DNA from: JANRKT01 sp033763355
GTDB taxonomy: Bacteria > Bacteroidota > Bacteroidia > Chitinophagales > Chitinophagaceae
DNA: 42,832 nucleotides
NCBI GenBank assembly: GCA_033763355.1
Contig: JANRKT010000233.1
Span: 1 to 42,832 of the forward strand
Direction: 5' to 3'
Part shown: positions 34,070 through 42,800 of the stretch, one piece after another
Layout of the letters: the number at the start of each line of letters is the position of its first letter
Position numbering within the stretch: position 1 is the first letter of the stretch
Made by a program: the position numbers and the translations under genes
Notes under the pieces: generated by a model
Seen by the model: the letters and a program-made list of their open reading frames with translations, nothing else
Database searches by the model: none
Told to the model about the DNA's origin: nothing

Positions 34070-35128
34070 TTACTTCACAACTTTTACTACGGCATTATCA
34101 GTAAGGTACCCTACGCCGTCTGTTATCACTTCATTTATGTTTTCAAGGCCGCTGTTTACTGCTACTTTATCTTTTTCAATAAACTTTATGGTAACTGGGT
34201 TTTTCTTTACAGTTCTCCCGTCTGCATTCAGCGTATATACAAAACCGGTTTTACCATCTCCTTCTGCAAGCGCTTCAACAGGCACCAATGAAACATTTTG
34301 CGTTGCAGCAGCCTGCAACTGAATTGTGGAAAACAAACCCGGCGCAAAGCGGTAACCACCGGGTAAAATCTTTACTTCAATTTCGTATGTGCCGCTTACT
34401 GCATCAGCGCCATTGGCCACTTCTGTTACAATGCCTGTAAAAATTTTATCAGGGTATGCATCAATATTCACTGTTGCTTTATCGCCTTTTTTTATCAGCG
34501 CCCAATCTTTGTCGGCCACGCCAAACCTCACCACCCAATCGCCTGCAGAAGTTCCGGCAACAAGAAACACAGGTGCCCCGGCCGAGGCAAGCTCCCCTTC
34601 ATTCATTAACTTCTTCAGCACCGTTCCGTTGGTTGTCGCCCTTATTTGTGCATACTGCCTGTTGAATTGTACAATGCGCAAACCTTCTTTTGCAACATTC
34701 AATTGTGTGGTTACATTCTGCAGATGTTCAAGCGATGCCACTGTATCATTGTATAAATTCTGCATCCTGTTTACATCACGTGTTGATTTTTCCACACTTT
34801 GTGAAGCCTGCTGAACCTGTGCATTGATTTCCGTTAAATCAAGCGTTGCAAGCAACTGCCCTTTTACAACATGGTCACCTTCTTTTACATATATTTTTGA
34901 AATGATGCCGCCGGTTTTAAAAGACAACCTTGCTTCAGTTGCTGACGCCATCATACCGGAATACTTTAATACAGGCACATACGCCACTACTTCAACCGGC
35001 TGCAGCTTTACTGCCACAGCATCTTCCATTGTTTTATTTTTTTCTTCGCTTTTGGCACCGCACCGTGCAAATGCAAATGCTGCAATGGCAATTACAAGCA
35101 GGGGCGATGAATGAATAATCTTTTTCAT
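34070..35128 (-). CDS. RND periplasmic adaptor (membrane fusion protein)
   Basis: 352 residues. The N-terminus is a signal sequence ending in a cysteine (ALAFARC-like region, C23), so a lipoprotein is likely, though the residue before the cysteine is Arg and not the usual Gly/Ala. Lipoyl halves (SFKTGGIISKIYVKEGDHV and ATTNGTVLKKLMNEGE), a helical hairpin between them (AQVQQASQSVEKSTRDVNR), and the beta-barrel region follow, in the order of AcrA-like proteins. It links the permease to the outer-membrane channel. It starts 12 bp after the tolC-like gene. Confidence 0.9.
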   Translation of the reverse strand: MKKIIHSSPLLVIAIAAFAFARCGAKSEEKNKTMEDAVAVKLQPVEVVAYVPVLKYSGMMASATEARLSFKTGGIISKIYVKEGDHVVKGQLLATLDLTEINAQVQQASQSVEKSTRDVNRMQNLYNDTVASLEHLQNVTTQLNVAKEGLRIVQFNRQYAQIRATTNGTVLKKLMNEGELASAGAPVFLVAGTSAGDWVVRFGVADKDWALIKKGDKATVNIDAYPDKIFTGIVTEVANGADAVSGTYEIEVKILPGGYRFAPGLFSTIQLQAAATQNVSLVPVEALAEGDGKTGFVYTLNADGRTVKKNPVTIKFIEKDKVAVNSGLENINEVITDGVGYLTDNAVVKVVK

Positions 35129-35140
35129 ACCAGTAATTTT

Positions 35141-36493
35141 TTATTGTGAGAATGTATAGGTTGCTGTTGCCCTTTCCAGTTCGGCTATACGGGTGAGTAC
35201 TGCAAGCTGGGCCAGTGAATATTTCAGTTCGGCATTGGTCATTTGTGTGCGGGCATCAATCAGTTCAATCTGAAGCGCCAGTCCCTCCCTGTATCGCCTG
35301 TCGGTAAACCGGTAAGTTTCACTTGTGCTCTCCACTTCATCATAAGCTGACTGAAGGGATTGCAGCGCTGACCTGTAATTGTTATATGCTGTCTGCACAT
35401 GCAGGGAAAGTTGTTTCTCCGTTTCATCATAGCGGTTACGAAGGGCGTCAATATCAGTTTGCGATTGTTTGATCCTGTATTTATTGTCATTACCGCGGAA
35501 AAGGCTCCATTGCAATTGCAGGCCGCCCAACTGGTAAAACTGGTCGCCATTAAACCTGAAACCAAAACCCTGGAAGCCCACATTGTAAAAAGCATTCAGC
35601 CTGGGAATGTGGTAAGACTGGGTAAGTCTTAAATTATGTTCCAGCGCCTTTTGCACACTTTTTAATTTTATCAGCTCCTCTCTTTTTTGAGGGATGCCCT
35701 GCGGGGCCTGCATTAAAGCATTGAGCTGTGTTGCTATTGATGAATCAGCATCAACAGGTGTTTCAAGCGGCTGGTTGAGCAGGAAATTGAAATAAGCCAC
35801 TGCATTCTGCTGGTTGTTCCTTGCTTCAATAAGCGATGCTTCCACCTGGCTCACCTGCGCTTTTGAACGGAGCAATACTTCTTTGGTGGCCATTGTATTT
35901 TTTACAAGCTTTTCATTTACACGAAGGTTTTCCCTTACCACATTCAGTGCAGCCGTGTAAATTTCAACTGACCTTTCTGCCTGCAGGCAACGGTAATAAG
36001 ACTGTTTGATTTCTTTTACCAGTTCCCTTTTGTAAATATCAATATCGGCCTGGCTGCTGTTGATGAGTTCTTCTTTGATTCTCCTGTTGTACCTCAGGTC
36101 TGTATTGATCAGCGGCATGGTTACGGCAACCCTTGTATCGTGAAAATTATTTGGCAGGAAATTGATCGTCTCATTTTCTATCTGCGGAAACTTGGTGGAA
36201 GAAGTGAGCTGGTTCAGTGTGCTGTATACACCATTGAGCAAATCGCCTATGGGTAACTGTTGTGTCCTCCCGCCGCCGGCAAGTGTATATTCTGAAGCAA
36301 AATTTACCTGCGGATAAAACAAGGCCTGCGCCCTTTTCAAATCCAGTTGCGCTTTTTGCAAATCGAATGACCTTTGCTTTAGTGCAAGGTTGCTTTCAAG
36401 GCCCTTCAGGATATATCCGTCCAATACGTTTTGCCCATAAGTAACAACTGAACCAGCCAAAAGGAAAAGAGCGGTTATTAATTTTGGTTTCAT
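35141..36493 (-). CDS. TolC-family outer-membrane channel protein
   Basis: 450 residues. A signal peptide (MKPKLITALFLLAGSVVTYG) is followed by two TolC half-repeats with long helices (LKQRSFDLQKAQLDLKRAQA, and LRNRYDETEKQLSLHVQTAY in the second). The strand segments FYPQVNFASEYTLAG and GGLQLQWSLFRG mark the membrane barrel. It opens the operon with the adaptor and permease genes. A 13-bp palindrome that is also found in front of tetR sits 32 bp before its ATG. Confidence 0.92.
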   Translation of the reverse strand: MKPKLITALFLLAGSVVTYGQNVLDGYILKGLESNLALKQRSFDLQKAQLDLKRAQALFYPQVNFASEYTLAGGGRTQQLPIGDLLNGVYSTLNQLTSSTKFPQIENETINFLPNNFHDTRVAVTMPLINTDLRYNRRIKEELINSSQADIDIYKRELVKEIKQSYYRCLQAERSVEIYTAALNVVRENLRVNEKLVKNTMATKEVLLRSKAQVSQVEASLIEARNNQQNAVAYFNFLLNQPLETPVDADSSIATQLNALMQAPQGIPQKREELIKLKSVQKALEHNLRLTQSYHIPRLNAFYNVGFQGFGFRFNGDQFYQLGGLQLQWSLFRGNDNKYRIKQSQTDIDALRNRYDETEKQLSLHVQTAYNNYRSALQSLQSAYDEVESTSETYRFTDRRYREGLALQIELIDARTQMTNAELKYSLAQLAVLTRIAELERATATYTFSQ

Positions 36494-36524
36494 ATCTGCG
36501 CTTTTATAAATGATGTTTATATTG

Positions 36525-36537
36525 TTAACAGTGTTAA
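36525..36537 (-). promoter_or_regulatory. Putative TetR operator in front of the tolC-like gene
   Basis: TTAACAGTGTTAA on the plus strand is an exact copy, in inverted orientation relative to the gene start, of the palindrome inside the tetR promoter (37220-37232). The match extends to 17 bases (TTAACAGTGTTAAGTAA). No strong -7 box is seen; the site is directly upstream of TATAAACA. Confidence 0.7.
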
Positions 36538-36559
36538 GTAATTATTAAAAAAATATACC

Positions 36560-37192
36560 TTATTTATTCCTGCCGGAAACATCAAGGGTATTGATCATCC
36601 AGTTCAGTGATTGCAGCATAATCGGCAATATGTGTTCTGTTGAAACCAGTTTTTCAAACCTGCCGCGTATAGCAATCGACACGAGGCCATGCACCATGCC
36701 CCATATTGACATGGCCACCACATTTACATCGCCTTTTAAAATGTATCCCTGTTCCATACATTCAGCCAAAGTGTCTTTTAACCTGCATATAGCAGCATCC
36801 CCGTTTTTCCACTCGCAGGCATCCATATCCAGCAAGGCCTCCATCGGGGCTTTTTGAATAAACATAAGGTCGTAATATTCAGGGTTGTTCATTCCGAAAT
36901 GGAGATAATTCTCACCCATTTTGTGCAGTCGTAACAACGGGTTTTTAATGTCATCGAGGTTGCGGTTTACTTCCTGGAGTTTTTGAAAACCGATGTCGTG
37001 CAGGTTAAAAAGTATTTCGTTCTTGTCTTTAAAATACAGGTAAACGGTGGTAGGGCTGTATTCAATAAGATCGGCAATTTTACGGATGGAAACTTTCTCA
37101 AAACCCTCTTCCATAAAGAGTTTCATGGAAGCGTCAAGGATCATTTTCCTGATCTCCAGTTTTTGTTTTTCTTTTCTTTCTAAAATACCCAT
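36560..37192 (-). CDS. TetR-family transcriptional regulator of the efflux operon
   Basis: 210 residues. The N-terminal helix-turn-helix is typical: ILDASMKLFMEEGFEKVSIR, then KIADLIEYSPTTVYLYFKDK and NEILFNL. The C-terminal part is all helical and would hold the ligand pocket. It lies 66 bp upstream of the tolC-like gene on the same strand, an arrangement usual for local repressors of RND pumps. The shared palindrome in front of both genes implies that it represses itself and the pump genes. The inducer is unknown. Confidence 0.92.
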   Translation of the reverse strand: MGILERKEKQKLEIRKMILDASMKLFMEEGFEKVSIRKIADLIEYSPTTVYLYFKDKNEILFNLHDIGFQKLQEVNRNLDDIKNPLLRLHKMGENYLHFGMNNPEYYDLMFIQKAPMEALLDMDACEWKNGDAAICRLKDTLAECMEQGYILKGDVNVVAMSIWGMVHGLVSIAIRGRFEKLVSTEHILPIMLQSLNWMINTLDVSGRNK

Positions 37193-37210
37193 AGTAAATA
37201 CTTAACGACA

Positions 37211-37241
37211 CAAATTTACTTAACACTGTTAATTATCCAAA
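37211..37241 (-). promoter_or_regulatory. tetR promoter with embedded operator
   Basis: Minus strand: TTTG (37241-37238), a spacer of exactly 19 bases, then TAAATTTG (37218-37211), a full match to the Bacteroidota TTTG-N19-TAnnTTTG consensus. The perfect palindrome TTAACACTGTTAA (plus strand, 37220-37232) fills the spacer, so a bound repressor would block polymerase. This is the clearest promoter in the window. Confidence 0.8.
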
Positions 37242-37270
37242 TTTTTCTGCAACTTTTTTTTAAACCGGGG

Positions 37271-37668
37271 CCACAGATTACACAGATAGGCACAGATAAT
37301 ACCAGCCACTAATTACACGAATGGCACTAATAAAGAATTAATATGTGTGCATTAGTGTAACCTGCCGTTCCCACAGGTCAGGCAGGCTGATGGCAGCCAG
37401 GTTCCGTGGCTAACCCATGGTCTTTCTCCACAGATTGCGCAGATTCTCACTGATAAAGTGAAATATGCAGGCAGCAATACAAATATGAAACAGAACTTAA
37501 TAGCCGTTCTAAAAAAACCTGATAACAAATTTAAGCGCATAGAGCAAATGGTGAGATAAAACCGCCCGAAGTGGATATTTCTACAAACAATTCCGCAATT
37601 GATTGTATCAGAATCATCAGGGTTTTGCCAAAGCAGGGATCTTTTGTGTAAATCTGTGCAATCTGTGG
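37271..37668. repeat. Repeat mosaic between tetR and dnaX
   Basis: The spacer is about 570 bases without a gene. It holds three copies of a CCACAGATT(A/G)CACAGAT-type unit: direct copies at 37271-37297 and 37428-37453, and an inverted copy at 37646-37668. It also holds CACTAAT at 37307-37313 and 37325-37331 with the inverse ATTAGTG at 37351-37357, and a CCTGCC/GGCAGG inverted pair near 37361-37386. The outer CACAGAT copies face each other, like terminal inverted repeats of a small non-autonomous element, but no target duplication was found. Confidence 0.6.
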
Positions 37669-37735
37669 TAAAAAAACTATCAATTAAGAGATATTAACAT
37701 CCCTTCGCAATGAAAATTCAGAGGCGTTGATTACT

Positions 37736-37743
37736 TATATTTG
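37736..37743 (+). promoter_or_regulatory. -7 element of the dnaX promoter
   Basis: TATATTTG, a full match to TAnnTTTG, ends 18 bp before the ATG at 37762. It overlaps the upstream TTG at 37741, so that codon would not be transcribed, and the ATG is the likely start. No clear -33 box. Confidence 0.55.
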
Positions 37744-37761
37744 CCGTTCACAGGTTGTGTA

Positions 37762-39588
37762 ATGGATAAATTCATCGTATCGGCACGCAAGTACAGGCCA
37801 CAGAACTTCGGTACTGTTGTGGGGCAGCACCACATTACCACTACACTTAAAAATGCCATCCTGCACAACCAGCTGGCGCATGCTTTTTTATTTTGTGGCC
37901 CAAGAGGGGTTGGCAAAACCACCTGTGCCCGCATACTTGCCAAAACCATCAACTGTGTAAAATTGCAGAAAGATGGTGAGGCCTGTAACAAATGCCAGTC
38001 CTGTGTTTCATTCAACAATGGCACTTCGCTCAATATCCACGAACTGGATGCGGCAAGCAACAATTCGGTTGATGACATCCGCACACTTACCGAACAGGTA
38101 CGTTTCTCACCGCAGGCAGGCAAATACAAAGTATATATTATTGACGAGGTGCACATGCTGAGTTCTTCCGCATTCAATGCTTTTTTAAAAACGCTGGAAG
38201 AACCTCCCCCCTATGCCATTTTTATTTTAGCCACTACGGAGAAGCATAAAATACTCCCCACCATTTTATCCCGCTGCCAGATTTTTGATTTCAAGCGTAT
38301 CACCACCAATGATACGGTGGAACATTTGCAGGAGATTGCAGATAAAGAGGAAATTAAAACTGAAAAAGCAGCACTGCAGGTAATTGCCCAGAAAAGCGAA
38401 GGCTGCATGCGGGATGCACTGAGCATACTGGATAAGATTGTAAGCTTTACCAATGGCGAAGTAAACTATGCCAATACACTTGAGCACCTCAATATACTTG
38501 ATGCAGATTATTATTTCCGACTGCTGGATGCCATGCTGAAACAAGACCTTGCTGCAGCCATGTTATTGTATGACGACATCAACCGCAAGGGCTTTGAAGG
38601 CGATATGGTGATGAACGGCTTTGCAGAATTTCTGCGCAATGTGATGGTATGCAAAGATGAAAGAACGGCAGAATTGCTTGAAGTAGTAGAAAGTTTCAAA
38701 GACAAATATGTTGATACTGCAAAGAAAGTTTCCCTTGGTTTTCTCATCAGCGCTTTGCAGGTATTAACCGAAGCGGAAATCAATTACCGCCAGGCACGCA
38801 ACAAGAGGCTGCATGTTGAACTGGCCATTATAAAACTCAGTTACCTGCAGCAGGCGCTTGAACTGGTAAATGAAGGCGGGGCTGTAACTAAAAAAAAAAT
38901 AGTTGAAACTGCGAAGCCGGTTGCCTTCAGGGTTGTTGCACCGATAGAAGTTAAGCAGTCGGCAGGTGGCAGTACACAGTTGGCAGCAGGCAGCAGGCAG
39001 TCCGGGGAGAATGGGGCGAAATTGCTGATTGAAAAGGATACTTCTAAGCAATCAAACCTTGTTGAAGAAACAAGCCCGGAATACCAGTCTTCAAATCTCA
39101 AATCCCAAACCCCAAATCCCAAATCTGAACCCAAGCCCACTCTTGGCGCATTGCTAAAAATACGGCAGCAGGTAGCAAAGCAAAGTAAAAGCGGAAATGA
39201 AAGTTCTACAGCCCTCAATGAAGAACTGCTTCACCAGGCATGGGGGCAGTACATAGAAAAATTGCAGCAGCAGAAAAACCATTCTGCCGTTACCAATTTT
39301 AAGCTGGCCACATTAAAAGTAATTGACGAAAACAGTTTTGAAATTGTTAGTGAAAGCAACATCCAGCAAAAATTTATTGAGCAGGAAAGGGCGACATTGA
39401 TTGACCACCTGCAGCAGTTCTTCAGCAACAAACAACTTACCTACCAGGTAACGGTTACAGAAAATACAAACGATAACCAGCCCGCAGAACGACCCCTTAC
39501 ATCAAAAGAACAATACCTTAAAATGATTGAGATGTACCCGCTGGTAAAGGAACTGAAAGACAGGCTGGGGCTGGAACTGGATTATTAA
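37762..39588 (+). CDS. dnaX: DNA polymerase III subunits gamma/tau
   Basis: 608 residues from the ATG at 37762 (MDKFIVSARKYRPQNFGTVV). The clamp-loader ATPase has its P-loop at about 45-53 (GPRGVGKTT), zinc-finger cysteines (ACNKCQSC region plus an upstream Cys), the Walker B motif YIIDEVHMLS, and the sensor/Arg-finger LPTILSRCQIFDF. After the clamp-loader core (to about residue 370) comes a linker and a C-terminal domain. The linker contains two low-complexity stretches (residues about 398-413 and 444-456) encoded by dispersed repeat DNA. The upstream TTG at 37741 lies inside the promoter and is rejected as the start. Confidence 0.96.
   Translation: MDKFIVSARKYRPQNFGTVVGQHHITTTLKNAILHNQLAHAFLFCGPRGVGKTTCARILAKTINCVKLQKDGEACNKCQSCVSFNNGTSLNIHELDAASNNSVDDIRTLTEQVRFSPQAGKYKVYIIDEVHMLSSSAFNAFLKTLEEPPPYAIFILATTEKHKILPTILSRCQIFDFKRITTNDTVEHLQEIADKEEIKTEKAALQVIAQKSEGCMRDALSILDKIVSFTNGEVNYANTLEHLNILDADYYFRLLDAMLKQDLAAAMLLYDDINRKGFEGDMVMNGFAEFLRNVMVCKDERTAELLEVVESFKDKYVDTAKKVSLGFLISALQVLTEAEINYRQARNKRLHVELAIIKLSYLQQALELVNEGGAVTKKKIVETAKPVAFRVVAPIEVKQSAGGSTQLAAGSRQSGENGAKLLIEKDTSKQSNLVEETSPEYQSSNLKSQTPNPKSEPKPTLGALLKIRQQVAKQSKSGNESSTALNEELLHQAWGQYIEKLQQQKNHSAVTNFKLATLKVIDENSFEIVSESNIQQKFIEQERATLIDHLQQFFSNKQLTYQVTVTENTNDNQPAERPLTSKEQYLKMIEMYPLVKELKDRLGLELDY
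38955..39000. repeat. GGCAGT-type repeat inside dnaX
   Basis: Iterated GGCAGT/GGCAGG units in the dnaX linker, giving a run of Ser, Gly, Gln and Ala in the protein (SAGGSTQLAAGSRQS). The same type of sequence is found between ftsQ and ftsA (185-239), which indicates a dispersed repeat rather than selected protein sequence. Confidence 0.6.
39091..39127. repeat. CAAATCC-type tandem repeat inside dnaX
   Basis: About five units of a 7-bp motif (CAAATCT, CAAATCC, CAAACCC, CAAATCC, CAAATCT), encoding SNLKSQTPNPKSEP in the tau linker. Seven-base units shift the codon phase each time, so the protein repeat is not regular. Such sequence is typical of Bacteroidota intergenic DNA and is unusual in a core replication gene. 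Confidence 0.7.
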
Positions 39589-39806
39589 AAGGTTACTCCA
39601 ATAATGTTTAACAGTTTGAATCAGCCGGGGGTCTTCATAGCGTTACTTTTAAGCATGGCATGAGACCCTGGGTTTTAATGGTATAAATTAACCCCAGTGC
39701 CTCACCATATTAAAACGTAATATTATTTTTAATTTTTGTAAGGTAAAGACCTGTGGCGGCACAAAAAAATGGCCCCGCTTTTTTTAAACCGGAATTTTCT
39801 TATTGT
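39589..39806. terminator. Convergent dnaX / phosphoesterase terminator region
   Basis: Two hairpins can be drawn: GGGTCTTCAT (39629-39638) with ATGAGACCC (39660-39668), one bulged base; and CTGGG with CCCAG around a TTAAT/ATTAA inner stem (about 39668-39698). A third, weaker GC stem (39756-39778) is followed by seven T (39779-39785), the form of a factor-independent terminator for dnaX. No gene is visible in the 218 bp. Confidence 0.45.
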
Positions 39807-42800
39807 TTACTTCCTGATAACCGGATAAGGTTCCTCCCCTTTTGTATAAAACCAAATTATCCTGTTCATTTTATCATCCTCTCCACCATCCACTTCATTA
39901 AATACTTCATCCATTGATTGCAGCGCATATTTCTTCGCTTTCCCTTTCAGTTCGCTGAGGCTTTTGTTCATTTCATCAAGCGGAACATTGGCGGGTATTG
40001 CTTTATACCGATAACTTTTTTTTGTTGCTGCAAAACAATCAAACATGGGTTTTGCTGTGGCATCTATTACATTCATGGGCGGGATGCCCAGTATCTGTTC
40101 AATGGTGCGTACCATTGAAGTCTGGTTATAATTTGTGGTTACCAGTTTACCGGAACTGTAAGGGCTTATCACCAGGCCAATGGTACGGTAAGCAGAGATA
40201 TGGTCCCATCCGCTTTGTGAATCATCTTGTGTAATAAAAATAACAGTAGAATCCCAATATTTGCTGTTGCTGACCGCTTCAACAATCCTTCCCACAGCAA
40301 GGTCGTTGTCGGCAACCATTGCATTGGGTGTGGGATAACCCGGTGAAGTACCGGCGCTGTGGTCATTGGGCAGCGAAAGGATCATGAGGTTGGGCATATT
40401 GCCCCCTGCTTCATAATTTTTCCATTCTTTAATAAATATATCAGCACGTTGCTGGTCGCTGAAGACCATGTTATCACAATCAGGAAAATCAGGTGACATT
40501 ACAGGCAATACACGTGAAATGGTGCTGGTATTGTGCCATGCTGGTGCAGCGCCTGCTTTGTAAGATTTATACAGATCCGACCAGGTCAGCTTTTCATCAT
40601 AAATGGTTTTACATGCCTCTCCAAAAATCCTTACAGTCTTTCCATGGTCAAGCGCCTGGTTCCAGATAAAACCGCTTTTATTGTAAACAAGCGCATCTTC
40701 CTGCCGGTGCGGATAACTCCTGAACCATGCCCTTACATTTTTCTCCACATAATCTGATACCATTGCAGCATCAGTCCATTGATGGCCTTCGGCTGAAGAT
40801 TTGCCGGATGCATAGTAATTGTCCATCCAGCCAAACTGTTTTGCAAGGGCATGTGTATTGGGTGTTATCCTTTCACCAAAAACACATAAGCTGCTGTCGC
40901 CCCTTCCTTCCTTAAAATCTCCAAATACCTGGTCGTAGGTTTTATTTTCTTTAATAATGTAAATAACATGTTTAAATACTGAAGGCTCACCCAGCCTTGC
41001 AGGAACAGGCGCCGGTTTTGTTCCCTGTCTCGGGGGCAATTGCAATTCATCAATGCGTCCAGTCATATTCATTTCATAAACACGGCGGGTGTACTGATCA
41101 AGAAGTTGTTTGCCCGGCAAAGGAATAATACTTACTGAACCGTACTGGTGGTGAATTGACCTTGCTTTTTTTGTTTCACTCACTATATTGGCGCCCGCAG
41201 ATTCAAGGTTGGCCACAACAAGTTTATTTTTTATAAACAACAGCCCTGCAGGATAAGCTTCAGTGGGGATGTACCCCCTTACATAAGATTTTCCTGTTCC
41301 CGCTGAAGATGCATTTTTGCCCGGGCTTATTACTGCTACGGCATTGTCAAGCCCGTTTGAAACAAACAGCCTGCTGTTATCTTCATTAAGCGCAAGGCCG
41401 TTGGGTGAACTTCCTGTATAGCTCTTTAACCCTTTCAGTAAACCAACTTTTATGTTTTCAGTAACAGCATCTTTCCGGGTACTGATCACTGTAATTTCAT
41501 CGCTTGACCCGTTGCTTACATAAACATACCTGCCATCTTTACCGGCTTTAATAACATTGGGGTGAAGGCCAGCATTGATCTCCTTCAGTAATTTTCCGTT
41601 TGCCGGGTTAAAAACAGATACTGTTCCAGATGCAGTTGCGCCTGTACGCGGATCAGTATATACAAGCCCCCAGGGTATCCCTGCTCTTTCCTTTGTGCTG
41701 TCGGTTGCCCTTGTGCCCGCCCAGTTGGTTACATAAATTTTATTGTTTGCAATTGCCACGCCATATGGCGCCATACCGGTTTGGGTTTCCCAAACAATCC
41801 TTTTGTCACGCCATCTCATTTTTACCAGCTCATCATTACCATTCAAAACTATATAGAGGTATAATTCGCCAGCTTCAGTATTTGCAGTAATCTCATTGGG
41901 TATAGCATTGGCAGCAGGAAATTTTTCTGCAAAAGAAATTGCAGAAATATTCTTCAGTTTTCCGTCCCACTCAGCAAACAACACGGCCGAATGTTCAGTA
42001 TCCCTTTCAGCAGCGCCCCAGGCAACCCATGTTTTATTACCTGCATTAAATACACATACGCCTGAATAAGTGCTGAGATATTTTTTATATGATGTGCTGT
42101 CGGTATAAGTCCAGCGCTGAATAATTTCTTTTGAAATGATATCAAGGATAAAAATGCCGTAACGGTCTTCCACCACTGCTTTGTTTCCTCCCGGCAGGGC
42201 CGCTGCATCAAGCGAATGGTTTTCAAGATCAGGATTTCCAAAACGGATAACTGTTCCTGCAGACCTGACAATTCTGTTATAAGGCATTACTGTTACCGAA
42301 TCATCATGAAGCATTATTTTATCCAGTTTCGCTTTATTTATATAAAAACGGGGGTCTTTCAAAAATAATGACAGTTCCTGCACATTGTCGGTATTGATAT
42401 AATCAGCTCCCAGCTCCATCAGTTGTTTCCATGCACCGGGGTTGTCGGGACTGGCCCAGAAACGCACAGGTTTTTTCATTGAATGCGCTTTGCTGACCAG
42501 TTCCGCTAATTTTCGCCTGTCCTTGTCCGGTATTTCGCCTTCCCCGTTCCATGAAGAGTATTTACGAAAATTATCGCTTATCAGCGCCAACTTGGGTAAA
42601 ACTTCTGCGCTGTAATTAAGGTCCATACGGCCGTCAAAAAATATAAAAGGGGGATATGAAGAATACAACCTTTCGTCCGGCCTGTTGCCGCTAATAACAA
42701 TCTTTATGCTGCGGCTATTGATAACAGCGGGATATTTTTTTAGTAAAGAGACCAGTGTATCAAGGGCGGGTCCGGCTTTTGATTTGATGTCAATAAGCAG

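Noticed and set aside
37271..37668. The tetR-dnaX spacer as a broken gene
   Set aside because: No frame on either strand shows a recognisable protein; the content is explained by repeats.
37741..37761. TTG at 37741 as the dnaX start
   Set aside because: It lies inside a perfect -7 promoter element, and the next in-frame ATG gives the standard DnaX N-terminus.
39091..39127. CAAATCC tandem units as a CRISPR array
   Set aside because: The 7-bp units are contiguous, without spacers, and lie inside dnaX.
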